Shown piece by piece: positions 57,519-64,000 of a stretch of 64,000 nucleotides of DNA; position 1 is the stretch's first letter, and each line of letters opens with the position of its first letter. The notes under the pieces are model-generated. The model ran no database searches and was not told where the DNA came from. It saw only the letters and a list, made by a program, of their open reading frames with translations. The DNA comes from Streptomyces venezuelae (GTDB taxonomy: Bacteria > Actinomycetota > Actinomycetes > Streptomycetales > Streptomycetaceae): assembly GCF_008642275.1 (NCBI RefSeq), contig NZ_CP029189.1, positions 1,968,001 to 2,032,000 of the forward strand, written 5' to 3'. The position numbers and the translations under genes were made by a program.

Positions 57519-59180
57519 GTGACCAGTCATCTCACCTCCCCCCAGTCCGCGGCAACTCCCCGCCGCCGCACGGTCGTTCTGGCCGCCGCGGCCACCGCCG
57601 CACTGGCCCCCCTCACCTCGCTGGGCGCCTCCGCCGCCCAAGCGGCGGGCTCCGCGCCCGCCTTCCTCCACGGCGTGGCCTCGGGCGATCCGCTGCCCGA
57701 CGGGGTCCTGCTGTGGACCCGCGTCACCCCGACCCCCGAGGCCGTACCGGGCTCCGGGCTCGGCCCGGCCACCCAGGTGGGCTGGGAAGTGGCGTCCGAC
57801 CAGGGCTTCTCCCGCATCGTCGGCTCCGGCACCGTCACCGCGAGCGCCGCGGCCGACCACACGGTCAAGGTCGACGTACGCGGGCTGCAGCCGCGGACGC
57901 CGTACTGGTACCGGTTCACCGCCGGGGGCGTCGTCTCCCCCGTCGGGCGCACCCTGACCACCCCGGCCCACGAGGCGACGACCGAAGGAGTCCGCTTCGG
58001 CGTGGTCTCCTGCGCCAACTGGGAGTCCGGCTACTTCTCCGCCTACCGCCACCTGGCGGCGCGCACGGACCTGCACGCGATCCTGCACCTCGGCGACTAC
58101 ATCTACGAGTACCAGTCCGGGGGGTACCCGGAGGCGAAGTACGTCGTCCGCCCGCACGAACCGAAGCACGAGATCGTCTCGCTCGCCGACTACCGCACCC
58201 GCCACGGCAAGTACAAGACGGACGCCGACCTCCAGGCCCTGCACCACACCCACCCGGTCATCGCCATCTGGGACGACCACGAGTTCGCCAACGACGCCTG
58301 GGCCGGCGGCGCCGAGAACCACACGCCGGGCGCCGAGGGCGAATGGGCGGCCCGCGCGGCCGCAGCCAGGCAGGCGTACTTCGAGTGGATGCCCGTACGC
58401 GCCTCCATCGCGGGCACCGTCTACCGCCGGCTGCGCTTCGGCACCCTCGCCGACCTGCACCTGCTGGACCTGCGCTCCTTCCGCTCGCAGCAGACCAAGG
58501 TCGGCAGCGGCTCGGTGGACGACCCGGAGCGCACCATCACCGGGCGCGCCCAGCTGGACTGGCTCAAGGCGGGCCTCGCGGGCTCACAGGCGACCTGGAA
58601 GCTGGTCGGCACCTCGGTGATGATCTCGCCGGTGGCCTTCGGCTCGCTGCCCGCGCACCTGCTGAAGCCGCTGGCCAAGCTGCTCGGCCTGCCGGAGGGC
58701 GGCCTCGCGATCAACGTGGACCAGTGGGACGGCTACACGGACGACCGCAAGGAGCTGCTGGGCCACCTGAAGGACCGGGGCGTCAAGAACACCGTGTTCC
58801 TGACCGGCGACATCCACATGGCGTGGGCGAACGAGGTCCCGATGAACATGGCCACGTACCCGGGCTCGGGCACGGCGGCCACCGAGTTCGTGGTCACCTC
58901 GGTGACCTCGGACAACCTCGACGACATGCTGCACGTCCTGCCGGACACCCTCTCGCTCGTGGCCGAGTCGGCCATCAAGGCCGCCAACTGGCACGTGAAG
59001 TGGCTCGACATGGACGCGCACGGTTACGGGGTGCTGGACGTGACGGCGGAGCGCTCGCAGATGGACTACTACGTGGTGTCCGACAAGCGGCAGCCGGGGG
59101 CCACGTCCGCGTGGAGCCGGTCGTACCGGACGCTGAACGGGACCCAGAAGGTGGAGCGGGTGCACCAGCCCGTCCGCTGA
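57519..59180 (+). CDS. phoD: Alkaline phosphatase D family protein
   Basis: A 553-residue secreted phosphodiesterase/phosphatase. [20 protein letters not shown] is a twin-arginine signal with cleavage near AQAAGS. An N-terminal fibronectin-like domain contains [20 protein letters not shown] and [10 protein letters not shown]. The metal-binding core has [34 protein letters not shown] and [13 protein letters not shown], which hold the Fe/Ca ligands. Such enzymes release phosphate from diesters in the medium under starvation. GTG 57519 is used because a good -10 lies just before it; a clear PHO box was not found. Confidence 0.93.
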   Translation: MTSHLTSPQSAATPRRRTVVLAAAATAALAPLTSLGASAAQAAGSAPAFLHGVASGDPLPDGVLLWTRVTPTPEAVPGSGLGPATQVGWEVASDQGFSRIVGSGTVTASAAADHTVKVDVRGLQPRTPYWYRFTAGGVVSPVGRTLTTPAHEATTEGVRFGVVSCANWESGYFSAYRHLAARTDLHAILHLGDYIYEYQSGGYPEAKYVVRPHEPKHEIVSLADYRTRHGKYKTDADLQALHHTHPVIAIWDDHEFANDAWAGGAENHTPGAEGEWAARAAAARQAYFEWMPVRASIAGTVYRRLRFGTLADLHLLDLRSFRSQQTKVGSGSVDDPERTITGRAQLDWLKAGLAGSQATWKLVGTSVMISPVAFGSLPAHLLKPLAKLLGLPEGGLAINVDQWDGYTDDRKELLGHLKDRGVKNTVFLTGDIHMAWANEVPMNMATYPGSGTAATEFVVTSVTSDNLDDMLHVLPDTLSLVAESAIKAANWHVKWLDMDAHGYGVLDVTAERSQMDYYVVSDKRQPGATSAWSRSYRTLNGTQKVERVHQPVR

Positions 59181-59211
59181 CCCGCCGCTGACCGTCCGTC
59201 GATTTTCCTGC

Positions 59212-59249
59212 CACATGGGGCGCCTGGTACATACCAGGCGCCCCATGTG
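59212..59249. terminator. Very long perfect hairpin after phoD
   Basis: An 18-bp perfect stem (59212-59229 with 59232-59249) with a 2-nt gap. No T-tract follows. Confidence 0.8.
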
Positions 59250-59282
59250 CGTCAGAAGCAACAAATCTTTTACGTAAGCCAC

Positions 59283-59313
59283 TTGACCTGAATATGTCAT
59301 GCACACATAAGCT
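59283..59313 (+). promoter_or_regulatory. Probable promoter of the metalloprotease gene
   Basis: TTGACC (59283-59288) and TAAGCT (59308-59313) with 19-nt spacing, in an unusually AT-rich stretch. A small inverted repeat, CTGAAG-AAGAT-CTTCAG (59323-59339), lies in the leader. Confidence 0.45.
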
Positions 59314-59377
59314 TCGCGCCAGCTGAAGAAGATCTTCAGGCCACCACCCCCCACCACCCCCCACGCGAGGAGCACAC

Positions 59378-60376
59378 GTGCGCGCGAACGCCCGCATATC
59401 CCCCCTTCTCCGCCGCCGCCTCATGGGCACGGCCGTTCTTGCCGGAACCCTGGCCTTCACTCCGCTCGCGGCCCCCACCACGCTTGCGGCCTCCCCCTCC
59501 CCCGCCGAGGTCTGCGCCGACCAGCCCGCCGCCTCCGGCGCCGCGAACGCCCGCGTCGCCCGCGCGCACGACGAGCACGCGGACGAGCCCAACGCGATCA
59601 GCGACGCGCAGGCGAAGTCCATGGACGCCGACCTCAAGGCGAAGCTGGACAAGGCCCTCAAGAACCAGCCGCAGCGCAGCCTGACGGCCGCCGAGGCCGT
59701 CGTGAACATCCCCGTGTACTTCCACGTCGTACACTCCGGCACCACCGGAAAGCTGACGTCCACGGACGTCAGCAAGCAGCTCGCGGTCCTCAACGCGGCC
59801 TACGGCGGCCAGGGCACCGGCAACGTCAACACGAACTTCCAGTTCACCCTGGCGGCCACCGACTACACGGACAACGCCACCTGGTACAACCTGGCTTCCG
59901 GCTCCCAGGCCGAGAAGGACATGAAGAACACCCTGCGCAAGGGCGGACCGGGCGCGCTCAACTTCTACACCGCGAAGCTCTCCGGCGGCCTGCTGGGCTG
60001 GGCGACCTTCCCGACGTCCTACGCCTCCAGCCCCAAGATGGACGGCGTGGTCGTGCTCGACAGCTCGCTGCCCGGCGGCTCCTCCGCCAACTACAACGAG
60101 GGCGACACCGCCACCCACGAGGTCGGCCACTGGCTCGGGCTCTACCACACCTTCCAGGGCGGCTGTAACGGCAACGGCGACTACGTCTCCGACACCCCCG
60201 CCGAGAAGAGCGCCGCGTACGAGTGCCCGACCGGGCGCGACAGCTGCGCGAGCAAGCCGGGCGTGGACCCGATCCGCAACTTCATGGACTACACGTACGA
60301 CTCCTGCATGTACCAGTTCACCGCCGGCCAGGTCGCTCGCATGTCGAGCAGCTGGACCGCCTACCGCGCGGGCTGA
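59378..60376 (+). CDS. Secreted zinc metalloprotease (M43 pappalysin-like)
   Basis: A 332-residue exported protease. A signal peptide covers about residues 1-38 ([20 protein letters not shown], then TLAASP). A propeptide-like region runs to about 105. The Zn site is [11 protein letters not shown] (His247, Glu248, His251, His257), and the Met-turn is [15 protein letters not shown], both typical of M43. Four Cys follow the Zn motif ([24 protein letters not shown]) for disulfides. GTG 59378 with GAGGAG upstream. It probably degrades extracellular protein. Confidence 0.9.
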   Translation: MRANARISPLLRRRLMGTAVLAGTLAFTPLAAPTTLAASPSPAEVCADQPAASGAANARVARAHDEHADEPNAISDAQAKSMDADLKAKLDKALKNQPQRSLTAAEAVVNIPVYFHVVHSGTTGKLTSTDVSKQLAVLNAAYGGQGTGNVNTNFQFTLAATDYTDNATWYNLASGSQAEKDMKNTLRKGGPGALNFYTAKLSGGLLGWATFPTSYASSPKMDGVVVLDSSLPGGSSANYNEGDTATHEVGHWLGLYHTFQGGCNGNGDYVSDTPAEKSAAYECPTGRDSCASKPGVDPIRNFMDYTYDSCMYQFTAGQVARMSSSWTAYRAG

Positions 60377-60390
60377 CCTCCATACGACGA

Positions 60391-60422
60391 GGGCCCGGTC
60401 CGGCATCCGCCGGGCCGGGCCC
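60391..60422. terminator. Terminator between convergent genes
   Basis: GGGCCCGG (60391-60398) pairs with CCGGGCCC (60415-60422), with a further inner stem. Confidence 0.65.
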
Positions 60423-60436
60423 CTCCGCCTTCGTGC

Positions 60437-61006
60437 CTACAGGCCGTCGAGGAAGCCGACGGCGACCTTCCAGAGCTGCTCGGCGGCCTCGGCGTCGTAG
60501 TCGTCCAGCTCCGGGTCGGTGAACAGGTGGCCGGCACCCGGATAGCTGTGGACCTCCACGTCGGCCCCCGCGCGCTGCATCCTCAGGTACCAGGCCGTCA
60601 GCCAGTCGTGCGGCTCGAACGGATCCGGGTCCGCGATGTGCAGCTGCACGGGCAGCTCGTCCACCGAGGCGCCGTCCTCCAGGTCCGCCGTCCCGTGCAG
60701 GAGCAGCAGCCCGCGCGCCTTCTCGTCGGCCATCGCCAGGTGCTGGGCGACCGAACCGCCGAAGGAGAAGCCCGCGTAGACCAGCCCCTGGTCGGAGTAG
60801 GGGGCGGAGGCCAGCACCGCGCGCTTCAGCAGTTCGTCACGGCCGATCTCGTCCCGGTGGGCCATGCCCTCCTCGACGGTCCCGAAGGTGCGTCCCCCGA
60901 AGAGATCCGGCACCTGGACCTGGTGCCCGGCCGCGCGCAGCCGGTCGGCCGCCGCGTGCACCGCGGGTCGCAGCCCGTACGTCGAATGGAAAAGCATGAT
61001 GTTCAT
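60437..61006 (-). CDS. Dienelactone hydrolase family protein
   Basis: A 189-residue alpha/beta hydrolase. The nucleophile position is in LVYAGFSFGGSVAQHLAM, and the catalytic His is in HSYPGAGHLFTDPEL. QLHIADPDPFEP is the acid-bearing strand. The usual DLH nucleophile is Cys; here the central residue of GFSFGG is Ser, so it is a serine hydrolase of the family rather than a true dienelactone hydrolase. Substrate unknown. ATG 61006 is chosen; CACGAT (minus strand, 61013-61018) lies 6 nt upstream. Confidence 0.87.
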   Translation of the reverse strand: MNIMLFHSTYGLRPAVHAAADRLRAAGHQVQVPDLFGGRTFGTVEEGMAHRDEIGRDELLKRAVLASAPYSDQGLVYAGFSFGGSVAQHLAMADEKARGLLLLHGTADLEDGASVDELPVQLHIADPDPFEPHDWLTAWYLRMQRAGADVEVHSYPGAGHLFTDPELDDYDAEAAEQLWKVAVGFLDGL

Positions 61007-61012
61007 GCCTCC

Positions 61013-61018
61013 ATCGTG
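61013..61018 (-). promoter_or_regulatory. -10-like element of a leaderless promoter (hydrolase gene)
   Basis: CACGAT, preceded by TGG, ends 6 nt before ATG 61006. A GGAGG also lies in between, but too close to serve that ATG; it could serve the second ATG at 60997-60999. Confidence 0.25.
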
Positions 61019-61115
61019 CCAGCTGCGTTCGCAGCACGGCTCGGCACCGAGGGGCCTCCCCGGCTTCGAGCCGCCGCGCCGGACTCCGTCCGCCGGCCGA
61101 CCTGCCCGCACCCCC

Positions 61116-62708
61116 TCACGGCGCCCGCAGGCTCCGGACGTCCAGATGCCTCAGCACCCGGTCCACGATCTCCGGGTCGGAGCCGGGTTCGCTGCGGGCG
61201 GCCAGGACCTCGTGGCGGGCGGCCGACATCATCTCCCGCTGGATCCGCTGGACGTGGTGGAGCCGCTCCACGCGCTTCGCGTAGGCCTCGCGCCGTTCCT
61301 CGTCCACCATGTCGGGGCTGATCCTGGCTCCCACGTCGTACGCACGCCGGTACAGCTGCTCGACGAGGTCCTCCGGAAGGTCCTCCACCTGCTCGATCTC
61401 CCTCAGACGCTGCTTCGCGGCCTTCGCGGCGCGGATCGCCAGCTGCCGCTCCGCGTCCCGGTCGGCGTCCGTGTCGGCCTCCACCCCCAGCCGCCGTACC
61501 AGCCACGGCAGGGTCAGCCCCTGGCACACCAGAGTCGTCATGATCACCGCGAACGCGATGAAGATGATCTGGTCCCGCCCGGGGAAGGGCTCGCCGGCGT
61601 CCGTCCGCAGCGGAATGGCCAGCGCCAGCGCCACCGAGGCCACCCCGCGCATCCCGGCCCACCACATCACCACGCTCTCCCGCCAGCTCAGCGGGATCTC
61701 CTCGTCGTAGTCGCGCCGCTGGTGCAGCCTCTGGGCGAGCCAGCCGGCCGGCAGCAGCCACACCAGCCGGACACCGACCACCACCGCGACCACGATCGCC
61801 GCCCACCCGGCCATCTCCCACACCCGGTCCTCGGCCGTGCCGAACACGTTGTGCAGCTCCAGCCCGATCAGTCCGAAGGCCACGCCGGTGACCAGCATGT
61901 CGACGACCTCCCAGAAGGTGTGCCCGGCGAGGCGCCCCAGCACGTCGTCGGCGTCACTCGCGTACTCGGCGAGGAACAGGGCCGTCGTCAGCACGGCCAG
62001 CACCCCCGACCCCTGGAGTTCCTCGGCCACCACGTACGAGACGAACGGCACCAGCAGCGTCAGCCCGATCTGCAGGGTGGCATCGCCGAGCCGCCCCATG
62101 AGCCGGTTGGTGATCCAGCCGAGCCCGAGCCCGACGGCCACGGCCACCACGGCGGAGAGCACGAACTCCCCGAGCGCGTCGGGCCAGGAGAAACTGCCGC
62201 TCACGACGGCGGCGACGGCCACGTGGTAGAGCACGATCGCCGTCACGTCGTTGAAGAGCCCCTCGCCCTCCAGGATCGACACCATGCGGCGCGGCAGCCC
62301 GAGCGATCCGGCGACGGCGGTGGCCGCCACCGGGTCGGGCGGGGCGACGAGCGCCCCGAGGGCGAGGGCGGCGGCGATCGGCAGCCCGGGCACGACGGCG
62401 TTGGCGACGGCGGCCACGGCTCCGGTGGTGACGAACACCAGGGCCACGGCCAGCAGCAGGATGGGCCGGAAGTTGGCGGCGAACTGCCGCCAGGACGTGC
62501 GCTGCACGGAGGCGTACAGCAGCGGCGGCAGCACCAGCGGCAGAATGAACTCGGGCGGGATCTCGACGTTCGGCACGGCCGGCACCAGCGCGAGGATCAC
62601 CCCGCCGATGGTCATCAGGACGGGCGCGGGCAGTTTCAGCCGGTCCCCGAGCGGCACCGTGACCACGGCCCCGAGCAGGAGCACGAAGAGCAGAGCGAGC
62701 TGATCCAC
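61116..62708 (-). CDS. Na+/H+ antiporter (CPA1 family)
   Basis: A 530-residue membrane antiporter. About 12 helices span residues 1-400. The ion-binding core is in LGALVAPPDPVAATAV and EGEGLFNDVTAIVLYHVA (the Asp after Asn is the transport residue). VVMWWAGMRGVASVALALA is a further conserved CPA1 helix. The C-terminal 130 residues are hydrophilic and helical (RAAKAAKQRLREIEQVEDL), probably regulatory. It exports Na+ for pH balance. GTG 62708 has CAGGGT (minus strand) 6 nt upstream. Confidence 0.92.
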   Translation of the reverse strand: MDQLALLFVLLLGAVVTVPLGDRLKLPAPVLMTIGGVILALVPAVPNVEIPPEFILPLVLPPLLYASVQRTSWRQFAANFRPILLLAVALVFVTTGAVAAVANAVVPGLPIAAALALGALVAPPDPVAATAVAGSLGLPRRMVSILEGEGLFNDVTAIVLYHVAVAAVVSGSFSWPDALGEFVLSAVVAVAVGLGLGWITNRLMGRLGDATLQIGLTLLVPFVSYVVAEELQGSGVLAVLTTALFLAEYASDADDVLGRLAGHTFWEVVDMLVTGVAFGLIGLELHNVFGTAEDRVWEMAGWAAIVVAVVVGVRLVWLLPAGWLAQRLHQRRDYDEEIPLSWRESVVMWWAGMRGVASVALALAIPLRTDAGEPFPGRDQIIFIAFAVIMTTLVCQGLTLPWLVRRLGVEADTDADRDAERQLAIRAAKAAKQRLREIEQVEDLPEDLVEQLYRRAYDVGARISPDMVDEERREAYAKRVERLHHVQRIQREMMSAARHEVLAARSEPGSDPEIVDRVLRHLDVRSLRAP

Positions 62709-62714
62709 TCCCCC

Positions 62715-62720
62715 ACCCTG
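62715..62720 (-). promoter_or_regulatory. -10-like element of a leaderless promoter (antiporter gene)
   Basis: CAGGGT, preceded by TGG, ends 6 nt before GTG 62708. A GGGGGA in between could alternatively be read as a too-close Shine-Dalgarno. Confidence 0.25.
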
Positions 62721-62756
62721 CCAGTCCGCTGCGCTTGGCTCGTGCGGATGAGGGGC

Positions 62757-62824
62757 CGTGTCGGGGCTGCGCCCCGAACCCCTACGGCGCTCCGCGCCCG
62801 CGCCTCAATCGCCGGCGGGGCTGG
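62757..62824 (+). repeat. Dispersed intergenic repeat, CCTCAA-type core
   Basis: The core at 62803-62824 has one change (CCTCAATCGCCGG). It is preceded by a CGGGGCTGCGCCCCG hairpin module as near 26600. It lies between the antiporter start and the GNAT stop. Confidence 0.75.
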
Positions 62825-62832
62825 AGCTTCGG

Positions 62833-63312
62833 CTACGGCAGCGGACGCCGCATCGCGCGGTGCGGGATGCCCGCGTCCTGGAACTCCGGGCCGTAGGCCA
62901 CGTACCCGAGCCGCTCGTAGAAGCCCAGCGCATGCGTCTGCGCACCCAGATCGACCGCGGCCAGCCCCTCCCGGGCCGCCTCCGCCTCGATCGCGCGGAC
63001 CAGCGCCACCCCCACGCCCAGCCCCCGCGCGGCCTTCCGTACGGCCAGCCGGCCCAGCGAGCCGACCGTCAGGTCGCCCGTCTTGCCGAGCGCCGCCGGC
63101 CCGTACAGCAGCCGGCCCGTGCCCAGCGGCACGCCGTCCGCGCCCACGGCCAGGACGTGCACCGCGTCCGCGTCGTACGCGTCGTACTCGATCGACTCCG
63201 GCACCGACTGCTCGACCACGAAGACCTCGGACCGCACCGCGAAGCAGGACTTCAGGTCCTCCTCCGAGACGGCCACCCGCACCTCGACCGTGCCCTGGAC
63301 CCGCGAGGTCAC
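62833..63312 (-). CDS. GNAT family N-acetyltransferase
   Basis: A 159-residue acetyltransferase. [20 protein letters not shown] opens the ElaA-like group. The acetyl-CoA loop is [20 protein letters not shown] (Arg/Gln-x-x-Gly-x-Gly/Ala type), and [17 protein letters not shown] is motif B. The substrate is unknown. GTG 63312 overlaps the rluD stop by 4 nt, so the two genes are translationally coupled. Confidence 0.9.
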   Translation of the reverse strand: MTSRVQGTVEVRVAVSEEDLKSCFAVRSEVFVVEQSVPESIEYDAYDADAVHVLAVGADGVPLGTGRLLYGPAALGKTGDLTVGSLGRLAVRKAARGLGVGVALVRAIEAEAAREGLAAVDLGAQTHALGFYERLGYVAYGPEFQDAGIPHRAMRRPLP

Positions 63313-64000
63313 TCGCTTTCCGCCCGGATCACGTCCAGCGCGTGCTGCAGGTCCGCCGGGTAGGTGCTCTCGAACTCGACCCACTGCCCGTCCGACGGGT
63401 GCTCGAAGCCGAGGCGCACCGCGTGCAGCCACTGCCGGGTCAGGCCGAGCCGCTTGGCGACGGTCGGATCGGCACCGTAGGTCAGGTCGCCGACGCAGGG
63501 GTGCCGGTGTGCGGACATGTGCACGCGGATCTGGTGCGTGCGTCCCGTCTCCAGCTTGATGTCGAGCAGCGAGGCGGCCCGGAAGGCCTCGATCAGGTCG
63601 TAGTGGGTGACGGACGCCTTGCCGTCCTGGACCACCGCCCACTTGTAGTCCGCGCTGGGGTGGCGGCCGATCGGCGCGTCGATGGTGCCGCTCATCGGGT
63701 CGGGGTGGCCCTGCACCAGCGCGTGGTAGCGCTTGTCCACGATCCGCTCGCGGAACTGGTTCTTGAGCGAGGTGTAGGCGCGCTCCGACTTCGCGACGGC
63801 CATCAGGCCGGACGTGCCGACGTCGAGGCGGTGCACGATGCCCTGGCGTTCGGACGCGCCGGAGGTGGAGATGCGGTAGCCGGCCGCGGCGAGGCCGCCG
63901 ATGACGGTGGTGCCGGTCCAGCCCGGGCTCGGGTGGGCGGCGACGCCGACCGGCTTCATGATGACGACGATGTCGTCGTCATCATGGATGATCTCCATGC
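63309..64000 (-). CDS. rluD: RluA-family pseudouridine synthase, RluD type (5' end beyond window)
   Basis: 229 residues plus a partial codon of the C-terminal catalytic domain; the S4 RNA-binding domain is beyond the edge. The catalytic Asp is in [40 protein letters not shown] and [19 protein letters not shown] with GDLTYGA are conserved RluA-type motifs. RluD modifies uridines in helix 69 of 23S rRNA. The subtype is inferred from length and motifs. Confidence 0.9.
   Translation of the reverse strand, partial: MEIIHDDDDIVVIMKPVGVAAHPSPGWTGTTVIGGLAAAGYRISTSGASERQGIVHRLDVGTSGLMAVAKSERAYTSLKNQFRERIVDKRYHALVQGHPDPMSGTIDAPIGRHPSADYKWAVVQDGKASVTHYDLIEAFRAASLLDIKLETGRTHQIRVHMSAHRHPCVGDLTYGADPTVAKRLGLTRQWLHAVRLGFEHPSDGQWVEFESTYPADLQHALDVIRAESE

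Noticed and set aside
47040..61018. Sigma-54 promoters suggested by TGGCAC words
   Set aside because: The downstream TTGC element at the right spacing is absent, and streptomycetes are not known to have sigma-54.

Overview
The window is a chromosomal-core segment of a Streptomyces genome. Base composition is very GC-rich, third codon positions are almost all G or C, GTG starts are common, and many genes are joined by 4-nt ATGA/GTGA overlaps. Only one in-frame TTA codon was found in the whole window. Gene content is typical of the genus: trpCMBA with trpM, a priA-type hisA with no trpF in the window, a WhiJ-type HTH/DUF397 pair, an HGxxPAAW protein, and a dense his/trp/dnaE block whose order, as I recall it, resembles that of S. 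coelicolor. There are no rRNA or tRNA genes, CRISPR arrays or transposases.

Layout. 1-4200: the end of a flavin-dependent oxidoreductase, then a PadR regulator, a VWA protein, a PPOX-fold protein, a small frameshifted gene and a secreted DUF1906 protein. 4212-6603: a YtrA-type GntR regulator with an ABC exporter. 6700-9740: an accessory-looking patch in which a small secreted protein gene occurs twice, one copy frameshifted, around a UTRA-only protein and an HTH/DUF397 pair; it ends in an 85-bp direct repeat. 9743-15794: gltBD. 16111-16842: a VIT-family transporter.

17093-26586 is the most unusual region. Seven genes, nearly all translationally coupled, encode four divergent ADP-ribosylglycohydrolase-family proteins, a ribokinase-like kinase, a CaiB/BaiF CoA-transferase and a CitE-like lyase. 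I infer a pathway that opens a ribosylated substrate, phosphorylates the sugar, and activates and cleaves the acid part. One hydrolase has lost a metal ligand, and two carry long low-complexity, repeat-built N-termini.

26842-43173: lgt, a DsbA-like protein, trpA-trpB-trpM-trpC, three membrane proteins, trpE, hisI, a TIGR03085 protein, then hisF-ridA-priA-hisH-small membrane protein-hisB-hisC-hisD, mostly on the minus strand. Histidine and tryptophan synthesis are tied together by PriA. A 750-bp spacer of nested inverted repeats separates the convergent TIGR03085 and hisF genes.

43299-64000: a TTA-containing membrane protein, a Lon-substrate-binding-domain protein, a YbaK deacylase, an ABC exporter, a NYN-domain protein, dnaE, a DUF2252 protein, a membrane protein with a DsbA-like partner, phoD, a secreted M43 metalloprotease, a dienelactone hydrolase, a Na+/H+ antiporter, a GNAT enzyme and the C-terminal part of an RluD-type pseudouridine synthase. 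Many genes outside operons have a -10-like hexamer 6-8 nt before the start codon and no Shine-Dalgarno, which suggests leaderless mRNAs. A dispersed intergenic repeat family marks several gene ends.
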